Below, in pieces: positions 25,627-35,600 of a stretch of 64,000 nt of DNA (within the stretch, counting starts at the first letter, position 1; each line of letters begins with the position of its first letter). The notes beneath the pieces were generated by a model. That model did not search any database. It was not told the DNA's origin and was given only the letters and a program-made list of their open reading frames with translations. The stretch is from Pachypanchax playfairii (Eukaryota; Chordata; Actinopteri; Cyprinodontiformes; Aplocheilidae), in assembly GCA_006937955.1 (NCBI GenBank), contig SSNP01000010.1:6047504-6111503 (forward strand), read 5' to 3'. The position numbers were made by a program, and so were the translations under genes.

Positions 25627-26495
25627 ATGGCACAGCTGTCACCCTTTACCATCATCTGAAGCCAGATAACTAGAATCATCCTGAAACATTTCATTTGTAC
25701 TTGTTCTGTCAGACGGTCCCAGCTTCCTATAAACACACATATTATCCAAAATGATAAAGATGGCATACCTATCATTTTCAAAACAGATGGTTTGGTTCTT
25801 TGAATATTTATAACATTAAAAAACAATTCTTCCTGCACCAACCAGAGTATTCACCCGTAGGCTGGCAAGGTGTTAAAACATTCAGAAACTGGATAGGGAT
25901 ATAAAAAATAATAAGAAACAGATCTTTGTTTTTCTCAGGTGAAGGAAGACAGTTGAAGGAAATGTTGTGAGGGCAGAGATCCAACCGTATAGGGACAGTT
26001 TGGAGCACATGTGTTATAGAACGACATGCTCTCTATGGACCCCAGTCTGCTTGAAGTTGTATCTAACAGATTGCATAAATAAAGAGCGGAGAAATAAAAG
26101 AGACTTATTTGTTTTCATTGCCCACCTCCGCAGCTGATATTCAGCAAGTTCCCACCTTCTTTCCTTTAATGGTAAATCTACTATTGATGTGAACAGATGT
26201 AAAACTCAGCTGATAATACAAATACCCGCTCTGAAAAACAACCAAACTCCATGGCATTTGATAAAATAGCAGAAAAACGCATCGTTTGATGTAATGTGTT
26301 GTACTTTTAATGAATGAAGTCTTGAAAATGTGCATGTCTTACACTTTTCAGTTGTGGGTTTGACCTTATTGCTGTAATTTTTTTTTTTTAGACAAGTTTT
26401 AGTGTTACTGCATGTTTCACAAGCTTTAATATTACATCTGTATTTTCCACAATCTAAAGTCTCCCCCTCTCTCTCAATCAATCTCTCTCTTTCAG

Positions 26496-26607
26496 AGTAT
26501 GATTTCCTCCATTGTGAACAGCACTTACTATGCAAATGTGTCGGCGGCAAAGTGTCAGGAATTTGGTCGCTGGTATAAACATTTCAAGAAGACAAAAGAT
26601 ATGATGG
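26496..26607 (+). CDS. satb1: satb1 coding exon 6: end of CUT-like domain
   Basis: Residues 214-250 plus one base. The product SMISSIVNSTYYANVSAAKC followed by QEFGRWYKHFKKTKDMM is the highly conserved second half of the CUT-like domain. The acceptor TTTCAG (26490-26495) follows a long CT-rich tract. The donor (ATGG, then GTAAGC) is good and leaves phase 1. Joined directly to 30739 it gives MMEMDS, the counterpart of the human VEMD-S caspase-6 cleavage site; the fish lacks the extra Val, so P4 is Met. A candidate cassette exon 1 kb downstream would change this junction. Confidence 0.95.
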
Positions 26608-27570
26608 GTAAGCAAAACGGAGGGGCGCAAAGTATGGCGCTCACACTTTTGTCTCAGCACACACACTCTCACACACACACACACACACATTTACACACTC
26701 ACACCAGCAGTCATTACAATATGTCCCCTACCCAAATTACTCTTTGTCTTCCTGCTGTTGCAGAAATATATTTTTATCTTGTTATCTAATAATTTGTGAT
26801 AACACAGTGTAGTTGAACCCAGTGTTATCTTTAAATTATCCACTATGGCCTTAACTGGCGCTAATGTCAGATCCAAACAGGCCTCTGAATGTTTGGCTTT
26901 AGTTTTCTGAGAACAAAAGGCAGCAAAGATTAACTGTCCATTGCCTGGTCTACACGTAAATTAGATTTTCTTATCTTTTCCCTACCAATGCAGTGTTTTA
27001 TACAATCTCAAAAAATACTCTTTGACCCGCCAGGAAATGGAGTTATACAGTTGCAGTAGCATCCGAGCTACAGATCAAATTCTCATGTGTTTTTCAGTCT
27101 TTTGATTAAGCAGAGCGGTTCTGTGCGAAGAAACTTTTAAAGCAGAGAAATGTTGAGATATTAGTTTTAGCAATGTATTGAACTTTATCTGTTTTCATTG
27201 CCAGCATGCTATTCCTCACAAAGATGACAGATGAGATACAATATCAAAATGTTTTCACATTCTCAATGCAAATGATGTGTTGTGATCATATTTTATCTGA
27301 TCTCTTTTTTACTGCTTTTAAAGTGAAAACATACACTGGGTACATTATTTACTTCAGACCTGCTGCTCTTGTATTTTCTCTTACATACACCCACATATTT
27401 TCTGTCACACTTGTTTTCTATCTGATTTTATGTTCTTCAAAAGTGGAAACACTGCAGCTGCCAGTCTGGCCTTTAAGTGATGCTGATGTTTTGTTCTTGC
27501 GTCGTTGGAGTGGGAGAGACAATCTGTAGAAGGCTTTAACCTTGTGTTTCTTTCCTTGTGACTTTGCACC

Positions 27571-27624
27571 GTGTGTGTGTGCGTGTGCGCGCGCTTGTGT
27601 TGTGTGTGTGTGTGTGCATGTGCG
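27571..27624. repeat. (TG)n-rich tract upstream of candidate cassette exon
   Basis: TG/CG alternating sequence ending 23 nt before the candidate cassette exon at 27648. UG repeats near an acceptor are known binding sites for TDP-43 and CELF proteins, as in CFTR exon 9. Confidence 0.85.
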
Positions 27625-27647
27625 TGCCCTGCCATCCAACTGTGCAG

Positions 27648-27725
27648 GCATGCGCCAACCGTCCCAGCTGGAGGGTTACCTGGGGACGTGTGTCCTCCGT
27701 GAGAGCCCACGTGCCAATGCACTAG
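27648..27725 (+). CDS. satb1: Candidate satb1 cassette exon A (26 codons, frame-preserving)
   Basis: Not in the human reference SATB1 protein as I know it. The 78-nt segment has acceptor TGTGCAG (27641-27647) and a good donor (CTAG, then GTATGT). It is exactly 26 codons long, enters and leaves in phase 1 like the surrounding junction, and has no stop in that frame. It would add MRQPSQLEGYLG, TCVLRESPRANAL and one Gly at the join, between the CUT-like domain and the Q-rich linker before CUT1. It is GC-richer than the surrounding intron. The acceptor lacks a good pyrimidine tract. TG repeats upstream and CA repeats 9 nt beyond the donor suggest regulated inclusion. No transcript has been checked, so it is a prediction from splice signals and phase. 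Confidence 0.5.
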   Translation, partial: ACANRPSWRVTWGRVSSVRAHVPMH

Positions 27726-27734
27726 GTATGTTAC

Positions 27735-27764
27735 CACACACACACACATACACACACACACACA
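27735..27764. repeat. (CA)n tract just after the candidate cassette exon donor
   Basis: A CA array with one TA interruption, starting 10 nt after the end of the candidate cassette exon. CA repeats next to donors are known hnRNP L-dependent splicing elements. Confidence 0.9.
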
Positions 27765-29951
27765 GACCGACAACATAATGCAACATAGAAATAAATTTCT
27801 AAACCAGAATTACTGGAACTATCACTAAGTTTAATTAAGCTTATTCCTGAACCTTAAAGTTACTATTAAAGGTAATAAAACATAATAAATGCACACATTC
27901 AACATTTGAGTCTAAAATGCATAAAATAAATGTTTTATAATTACTGTTTGACTTTCCTAAAGTGAATTTTAATTTAAAATTTTATGCTTAATTTAAAAAA
28001 AAAACAACTGACGTTAATTTAAAGTCGTACCAAATAAAAATAGTTTTCTCTAATTGCTTATTTTTTGTTTTAAATTAATTTGCAGTCAGCTCACTAATTT
28101 TTTAAAAATCACATGATTCAGGTGCTGTACTAAACTAGATTTAAATATTTCTGTTTCCTCTCGTCCCATCTCTCTTTGTTTCTCTGATATCACGAGGACC
28201 CTGAAGTTTTTAATATGAAAATTTAACTTAAATTTTTTACATGCAGATAATTTAATATAACACACTGCGAATCAGAGAAAAATAAATAAACATGTTTAAC
28301 CAGCTGTTTTTAAAGTGACACAGACTGCAACAGGCATGTCAAGCCCTCAGTTTGAAGTTTGTTTTACACTTTAATAATTATCTTAATTCAGTGGAACCTT
28401 GAAGTTAAAGATATTTAAATTGTTGATCTAAACCTTGGCACATAGACATCAGGTGCTCACCACAGGCGTGTGGCAGCTCCTCCCAATCATTATGATGAGC
28501 TGATATCTGCTCTGCACAACCACAAACTGAAGAGAATAAGCTGATAAAGTGCCAAAAGCTAAAGAAGAGGGTGGTACAACCAACACGTTGTGCTTTCTCA
28601 GTGACGTCTTCATGTGATGCACCAAACTACATTTAACAAGTGTTCTAAGTCTGAACTTAAGGCAGTAGTCATAATCAGCTGAAAAGTGTTACTGGGCGCC
28701 AGCGGGTGTGCTGTGGCTTCGACTGACATGTCCATACTACTGCAGGGAATCAACATGAGAGTGAGAGTTGGGTCAATGTCTCTCTTTCACATTCCCTCTG
28801 ACAAACACACACACACTCCCTCCCTCCTCCAGCCCACATCCCATTCCCATTGTGTGTTTAATCCCGGGCTCTTTTGTGGCAGGATTCCACACGAGGACTC
28901 CCGATTCTGTGGCAGCCTTTTTCTCCCAGGGCCTGCCATGCTCTTCTGTCACCCCTTCTCTTTTCAATTTGCATGGAAATGCTTCCATGTGTCTCTGTAT
29001 TTGTGTGTTGTGAGCATGCCCCCCAGCAGTCTGTGTGAGCAAGCACACACACACATACACATGCACACTCCAACATATGAATGAATAGGCACGCCATACC
29101 ATCAGAGCCAGGGAATGCTAGGGATTATGAGCAGAGATGTGATTATTACCAAGATGTTTTTCCTTTTTTATTTATTTATTTATTTTTTTGTTTTGTCCCA
29201 TTTCTGCCACCCCTCCACTCGACATCATTTGTTTTTGACAAACACTCCAGATACTCGTCTTGGCCAGGCATCCTTTTTTATTCTGATAGTTAAAAACAGA
29301 CCCTGATTATTGTGAATATTTGTGAAAAACATCCATGCAGTTATCTTTCATCTGCTGAAAAATTCAGCTTTACGAAAAAAAAAAACATTCTCTTAACACC
29401 TATTTCATATGATGCTTTTCCGTGGGATGTGGAGGCCGCAGCCCGCTTCTGAGGTGTTAATGTTACCATGCGTCTAAATTCCTAAACGCTGCCCCCTCAC
29501 TCATTCGGCACAGTATATATGCAAAAATCCTCAGCATAAGTGATTTCCTTAAAGAGAGGCAGCAACCTGAAAACATTCAGCTGTTCCAACTGCTTATTCA
29601 CTTCACTGTGGGTAGTACTTTGAATCTTAAATCATTGTTTTTATCCTCTAAGCACATAATTTAAACCTATCTCAAAATATTTCCTAGCAGCTATTATGGA
29701 ATTAAGGATTCCCAAAGCAAGAGATGCATTGAAAATCACCAAAAAATGGTGTTGGATAGTATCACATAGATTTCTTTCTTTCTTCAAGTTCAGATAAAAT
29801 TGTTAAATTACATTTAAACAGGTTAGTATCCATACACTCTGAAGTGTACTGGTTCTGTTTCTATCACATTTATATTCAAACCACCCCATTTTAAAAGTGT
29901 TATTGGCCAGCATGTGTTCCTTATTGTAGAATTAAGGGTACAAAGAAAAAT

Positions 29952-29970
29952 GCACACACACACACACACA

Positions 29971-30010
<40 letters not shown>

Positions 30011-30018
30011 CACACACA
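29952..30018. repeat. Long (CA)n microsatellite
   Basis: A CA array of about 67 bp with TA and CG interruptions, in intron 6. Confidence 0.95.
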
Positions 30019-30269
30019 TTAATCTGACACACACATTCTTTATTTATTATTTTTGCGCTTGAGGCTGCAGACATTCTGAACTTAATTCTGAAGGCATGAG
30101 GTGTGGGAGACACACAGGTCAAACACAATGAAGTTCTTTTATCTACGTTTTCAAACAGCGCTTAAGCTGATCAGCTGTGTTAAAGCCATTGAAGAGGCCT
30201 TTAAAAGGAAAAACACAAACATTTAGTATCTATTTGTTTATAACTTTGTTTTTGATCTTTTCTACTGTT

Positions 30270-30605
30270 ACACTGATGTTTATGTAAATGCCGTGTACAT
30301 GTGTAGCACATTCAGACGACTTCCAAAGTTCTTCACACTACAGTTTGTCATTCACACACACACTCAAACGTTTGGTGGTGATAAACTACACACATGTTGT
30401 AGCCACAGCCGTCCTGGGACACACACTGACAGAGGCGAGGCTGTCAGGCGCCACCAGATCTTCTGACCACCAAACAGGGCGGGGCTGGTGAAATGTCTTG
30501 CCCAAAAACATAATGGCAAAGTGATCTTTTCTGAATGGAGCAGGGATTTGAACCAGTGACCCTCTGGTTACCAGATGATCTGCACTGCCACTCTGTACCT
30601 GAAGA
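30270..30605. mobile_element. Degraded fish interspersed repeat (SINE-like)
   Basis: Two blocks match a repeat very common in fish genomes: AATGTCTTGCCCAA (about 30492-30505), and the segment from GGGATTTGAACC (30544) to CTCTGGTTACCAG, which looks like a degenerate tRNA B-box region. Upstream, the GAGGCGAGGCTGTCAGGCGC stretch fits the same family. Recognition is from memory and the ends are approximate. It lies about 130 bp before exon 7. Confidence 0.55.
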
Positions 30606-30738
30606 AAATGTAGATTTTTATGACCCTTAACATTTTGTTAAAAGCTGCTGCTTGTTTTCCTTTCCTTTTTCTGATGGGGTTCAGGTTAGGGTTAACTTTA
30701 AGTAGGTGGGTTTTAAAAAAGTTTTCTTCTTCCTACAG

Positions 30739-31229
30739 AGATGGACAGCCTGTCTGACCTCTCCCCTCCCGGCTCCAACCACAACCACAACCACCTAGGT
30801 TTCTCCCAGCAGCAGCCGATCCCCGGCAGCACAGCGGAGCAGACTCCTTCCTCACCCGTGCCTCCTCTGCCCCATGCTCCACCACACAGCGGTCAAACTG
30901 GCGGCCGGCAGCCCCAGCTTCCAAGTCTACATCATCCAGGCTTGGTGTCCACTCCCATCAGCCCCCAGCTGGTCAACCAGCAGCTTGTAATGGCGCAGAT
31001 CCTCAACCAGCAGTATGCAGTAAACCGGCTGCTGGCGCAGCAGTCTCTGTCACAGCAGTACCTCAACCACCCACCGGTCAACCGCAGCTCCCACACCAAA
31101 CCCATGGAGCCTCAGGTGGCCTCCAACACAGAGGTTTCCTCTGAGATTTACCAGTGGGTCAGGGATGAGCTGAAACGGGCCGGCATCTCCCAGGCCGTCT
31201 TCGCCAGAGTGGCTTTTAACAGAACCCAG
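30739..31229 (+). CDS. satb1: satb1 coding exon 7: caspase site, Q-rich linker, first half of CUT1
   Basis: Residues 251-414; the largest exon apart from the last. It starts by completing Glu and reads EMDSLSDLSPPG, which contains the caspase-6-like site (D253-S254), followed by a His/Asn-rich (NHNHNH) and Pro-rich linker slightly longer than in human. The conserved block HPGLVSTPISPQLVNQQLVM and QYAVNRLLAQQSLSQQYLNHPP follows. The exon ends with the first half of CUT1 (about residues 373-460), EIYQWVRDELKRAGISQAVF to NRTQ. The donor is CAG, then GTGAGG (phase 0), after Q414. The residue after the junction is the Gly that contacts DNA in human CUT1. Confidence 0.96.
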
Positions 31230-34107
31230 GTGAGGACTGAAAACCGAGATTTTATTAACTAAAAAAGAAGGAATGTTGTTGTCGTGACTTTTCAGACTTA
31301 GTCAAACTTGAAATGAGAGGATCAACTGAATCAGCCTTCAACACGGACTCCACTTGACTAAATTAAATAATTTAGACTTGGAAAATTTGATAGTTTCAAG
31401 AATTACTTCTGTGTAAAATTTAACAGCAGCATTTACAGTTTAATTTAATTTTTTATAATGTTATGCAGGTTCTGACCCAGATATTCACAGTTAAAAGAAA
31501 AGCAAACATCAAACCTCAAAAACACACCCCGTTCTGTAAAACATTCCCATCAACATCCAGCCAAAAAAGAAATTCTTCTCTTTAGGAAGTTCCATAGCTC
31601 TTCTTTCTGTAAGACGTGCTCAGAGAGGATTACTGTTTGAAGCTATGTCTCATTCATAACTATCATTCACGGCTGATAGCATCTCTGCTTCATGAGGACA
31701 GCTGGCAGCCAGCCATGAGAACAATCTCAGGTTCTGCTGTGGCATCCGTTCCTTCTCTGTTTTAATAAGAACCTTCACTCCGTACGCTGAAGCCTAACAT
31801 ACTCAGATGTCAGTACTAGTTTCTTAAAGGGAGGGTTTGACTTCTTTGAATTTAGGTTTTGTGAGATTCTTGGAATCAGTCTTTACAAACTGAAAAACTA
31901 CCAATTCTCTTGCATTTTTTTCAAGCAAGAGTCAGTAGCAGGGAAGTATTATAATCTGGGTTCATTTTCACGGTATTCTATTGTGTTTTCTTGGTGTCAG
32001 ATTGATTCTTTTTAGTATAAAACTGAAACTGGTATATCCTCACTGAAACAATCAGGTTCTTTTTTTTACATAGTAGAACTCTTAATTTGCAGGTTGGTGG
32101 CTACCCCAGTTACTTAGATTGGGACGTTTGTGCATATTTAAAGAAAGTCTTTAAAACACAAAATTGGAGGCAGCCATCAAACAGCAGCTCCTGTTTGGAG
32201 AATAATTAATTCAGTTTCTTGTTAGAACATAAAGTCTGAAAATGACTTCCAAGCTTGTGTGCTGCTGCTCCTGTCAGGATCAAGTGACTTTAGATTACTA
32301 CAATAACTCTGATTAGCTTATAGTAGCTTGTACAATAAAACAGTCCCGAGATCTCAAGGTGTGACTCGTTGCTTTATACATACAGTACATTGAATAGATA
32401 ATATCAATATTGCGGCATCGAACAAACATCATTATCACTCATTTACTTTGAAGCTGGTGTTTATGAAAAAAAAAGAAAAAAGAGAGCGTGATGGATAAGA
32501 ATCTATCAGATAAAGAACATGCAGCTCCTCCACCCCCCCAAAAAAAAAAAAACTAGATGTTTTAGTGTCACATGGCAGCGTCAGACAGTTGTGTTTTTGT
32601 AAAGATCAGGAAGCCCCCACACAAGCAGAGTTTTATCTGTATCTCATATGAGGAATTAGCCCCGATGTGCAGTTGGAGAGCCCGCCTTTAGAGGATTATT
32701 TATTAGGTTTGTGTCTTTTCCAAAAGCTCGTGTTAATAAACGGAGGGGGAGGTGCACCATATTGTGACATGAAGTGTTTTTTTTTTTCTTTTTCATTGGT
32801 AGGAAACTGATCAACCACAGACAGACTGTCTGGGTTGATAGCAAAGAATAATAACTGTGCAGACGTTCCTAGTCACATACTGGTGCTCTGCTCATTAATC
32901 CCAGAGGACTTAAAAAAAAACAACGAAAAAAACACACAAGTATGTTTTCACCATCACCTTGTTATATTACCAAATCATACCTATTGATGATGAGAGATGC
33001 ACAGCAACGGTTTGCACAGTGTGTGGCCGAGAGCTGATGAAAAGGGCCAATCACACATCACTGATAATGGAGTCATCGCTGTCTCATAATGATGGAATCG
33101 AGCGCTATTGAAAAGTAAACAGAGGATACACTGATTGCCCGCTGAACAAGACAAGTTATTTCAGGCAAATAGCTGCACTTTTATCCAAAACAGTCTGAAA
33201 AAATTTGGTAAAAGCATGAAAAATTACTTTCAAACAAGTATTATTCAATCTGAGAGAACTCTGTCTGAGAGACACTAAATTGAAGTGTTTTTGTCACGCG
33301 TCATCACAAGAAGGAGGTTTGAAAGACAACATTTTATCGTACTTTAGGATAAAAGGATAAGAAGTCTTCTTCCTTATACCAACTTATTTTTAAACAAATA
33401 AAGGCATCTAATATTTGTTAGCTGTGTTCCTGTTACGTTGGTTATCTCAGTAACCTCCTCTACTAAAATACTTCTTAGAGAGAAAATCTGAGTCACTATG
33501 GATAGTATTAGTTTGTAGTTTAAGTGTAAAAATATCTTAATCATCACTAGAAACAGTTGACACTTTTTTCTCTGAGAAATATTCTAATGTTAATATTCAT
33601 GTCAAATTAAAACCTGTCCCATAGTTTCATCTCGTCTTTTTTTTTTTTTTTTNNNNNNNNNNNNNNNNNNNNNNNNNNNNNNNNNNNNNNNNNNNNNNNN
33701 NNNNNNNNNNNNNNNNNNCGCCCCCCCAACAACAACGCGCAGAGAACGCTTTTGCAAGGAGATAGAAAAACAAAACCAAGAAAATGCCTCGACAGGTGAG
33801 TATTATTGTCATCTTTGCGCTCCTAAGGGTGGCGTTGCTAACAACGGCAAGGGCTTCATGCTTGTATTTATGTACGTGAGTGTGAGTGCCGTAAAGCAGG
33901 TTTGTTCTCGCGAGGTTAGTCGGGTCCGATCCACTGAAAGTTGCAAGTGCTGCTTTCAGGACACAGACCCCGGAGGGAGGGGAGGGACCCACGAATCACC
34001 CCGCCAAGTCCTTGTTTACCCCCACAGGGACTCTAGAAAACATTTATTGAGGTGAAAAAACTTACTTAGTTCTGCTTTAAATAACAGCTTTTGGTTTCAT
34101 TGTACAG
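31230..34107. other. satb1: Intron 7
   Basis: A 2.9-kb AT-rich intron with poly-A and poly-T stretches. It includes a 66-base assembly gap (33653-33718) flanked by a poly-T run and a C-run. The first sequence after the gap has locally higher GC. No gene or recognisable repeat is seen. It ends at TGTACAG (34101-34107). Confidence 0.75.
33638..33725. repeat. Poly-T run and assembly gap of 66 N
   Basis: T-run up to 33652, N at 33653-33718, then CGCCCCCCC. Like the gap at 7849 it sits at homopolymers, so it looks like a sequencing or assembly failure of unknown true length. Confidence 0.9.
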
Positions 34108-34320
34108 GGTTTGCTGTCTGAGATTCTACGTAAAGAAGAAGACCCGAAGACGGCATCCCAGTCTCTACTGGTCAACCTCCGAGCCATGCAGAACTTTCTG
34201 CAGCTTCCTGAGGCTGAACGTGACCGTATTTATCAGGAGGAGAGGGAGCGAAGCCTCACAGCCGCCTCTGCGATGGGCTCTGCTCCACTCATCAGCACGC
34301 CACCCAGTCGACCTGTACAG
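34108..34320 (+). CDS. satb1: satb1 coding exon 8: second half of CUT1
   Basis: Residues 415-485. The product GLLSEILRKEEDPKTASQSL followed by LVNLRAMQNFLQLPEAERDR completes CUT1, the main DNA-binding module for AT-rich base-unpairing regions. It continues through the ERERSLTAASAMGSAPLIST linker to PPSRPVQ. The TPPSRP segment matches human SATB1 and differs from SATB2. The acceptor is TGTACAG. The donor (CAG, then GTACCA) is weak at +4 to +6, phase 0. Reading past the donor stays open for 51 codons to 34476. The next exon is either the candidate cassette at 37831 or the constitutive exon at 38139. Confidence 0.95.
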
Positions 34321-34471
34321 GTACCACATTTCTATCTGTACATGGTTTTGGTTTGTTTTTTCTCTATCGAAAGAGTGAAGTTACTTATGTTAATCACTCA
34401 AACCAAACTTGAGTTTAAAAAATCACATTATAATTATGATCTGCTCCTCACGGATGAGGCAAATGCAGAGC

Positions 34472-34510
34472 AATAATTTCCCCAAGAGGGATCAATAAAG
34501 TATTAATCAA
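34472..34510 (+). mobile_element. LINE-type 3' tail relic
   Basis: AATTTCCCCAAGAGGGATCA followed by ATAAAGTATTAATCAA is the 3' end typical of several fish non-LTR retrotransposons and the SINEs that share their tails. Only the tail is recognisable, so it is probably a 5'-truncated insertion. Confidence 0.6.
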
Positions 34511-35191
34511 TAATGTTAATTTGCTTGTCAAACTAATGTTATCAGTTATGAAGATGTAGAGCACTAAGAAATCTGCCTAAAAAGGCCAGTGAATAAAATA
34601 AAGTCCAGATGTTGCCCTCAGGGTGGCTCCAGCCTCTGCACGTCAGCTATCAGTGCTTGGATGAACAATAACAACTCCTTCAGCTCCATCATGTCTGGGA
34701 AGCTTGATTCCTGTCAGATTACCTCCCAATGATCTTATTGCTTCCATACTGCTAAAGAAAATACTATACAAACTATTGTAAATATAGGTGTTGCAAGCTT
34801 GGTGTGAGAAGTTTCAGTTCTTTTTCTAGTTCTGTTTTCAGCTCAGCCCTTTAAAAGCCTGCAGCTTATTTATCTTCCATCTAAATCATGTTATTGTAAC
34901 TAGATCTTATTAACTGGAAGGAGCTTCTGAGTCCGTTCAATACAGCAGAATGACTGAACTTCAATCTAAGAGTCTCAGCCACTCTGTTTAACCCACAGTC
35001 TCAGAAAAAAGGTTGACCTATTTTACAGAAGTAAACTCAGCTTGTAAACATTTGCAAGGGACAAGTACGTATTTAATCACCACACTGTCTGAAAATCTAT
35101 AAACTACTACAGAAACATAATCTCAAGCAACACAAGTATGTTTCTATATTTAATATTTTCAATATTTACCAGTCTTCATCCTTCTTACAAA

Positions 35192-35600
35192 GTGCAGGTG
35201 ATGAACAGCTTTAAGTACCTGGATATTCATCTTAACAACAGGCTGGACTGGCAGACCAGCTCTGATACTGTCTCTATAAAGGAGACAAGCAGTCCTCTGC
35301 TGTCTTAGAATACTCAGTTTGCAGTAGAATGTTGGAGATGTCTATGGTGGCAGGTTGGTGGGGGGGGGCAGCATCAGTTCCAGAGATGCTAACCGACTCA
35401 GTAGATTCCTTAAAAGAGGCTGGTACAGCCAGTGGTGATAAGCTGGAGACGTTTGACTCAGTGAAAGACAAAAACTGCTCTCCATCACGGACAATCCGTC
35501 CAACGTCTTCGGTACTTCCTACAGAGACAGAGAAGCTCTTTTCCCAAAAGATTCATCAGCTCTGCTGCCGTTTAATATAAACCATTGAGCAGGTTGTGAA
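35192..35600 (+). mobile_element. Decayed non-LTR retrotransposon (LINE) coding fragment
   Basis: Conceptual translation from 35192 starts VQVMNSFKYLDIHLNNRLDW, the conserved block near the C-terminal end of the reverse transcriptase in fish LINEs (usually FKYLG.H....L.W). After frame shifts, further family-like text follows, including VPEMLTDSVDSLKEAG near 35375-35425. Stops and frameshifts show it is a dead fragment, probably 5'-truncated. Clade not determined. Confidence 0.65.

Larger units (their letters stand above)
21685..26495. other. satb1: Intron 5
   Basis: A 4.8-kb intron rich in microsatellites: CA at 21944-21961 and 23533-23575, TG at 22477-22502 and 23945-23974. The first 396 nt stay open in the frame of exon 5. 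A YY1-like AAGATGGCGGA lies at 24655-24665 within a GC-richer stretch (about 24590-24790). A 12-bp hairpin lies at 25596-25626. Two similar 10-15 bp words (GGACCCCAGT.TG) occur near 25010 and 26038. No further gene is supported. Confidence 0.7.
26608..30738. other. satb1: Intron 6 (contains a candidate cassette exon)
   Basis: A 4.1-kb intron. It holds a (CA)n run at 26671-26689, the candidate cassette exon at 27648-27725 with its flanking TG and CA tracts, AT-rich filler at 27780-28300, an octamer ATTTGCAT at 28967-28974, a (TTTA)n stretch near 29166-29188, a long CA array (29952-30018) and an interspersed repeat (30270-30605). It ends at CCTACAG (30732-30738). Confidence 0.75.

Noticed and set aside
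27405..27776. 123-codon antisense frame over the cassette region
   Set aside because: Cys/Val and His/Thr runs are translated TG/CA repeats. Only the 78-nt + strand segment has proper splice sites and phase.
28686..29084. 132-codon frame in intron 6
   Set aside because: No family match and overlapping frames on the other strand. The only notable content is an octamer word and CA repeats.
30541..30570. tRNA-like B-box sequence
   Set aside because: No A-box, acceptor stem or anticodon arm around it. Better explained as part of a SINE-like repeat.
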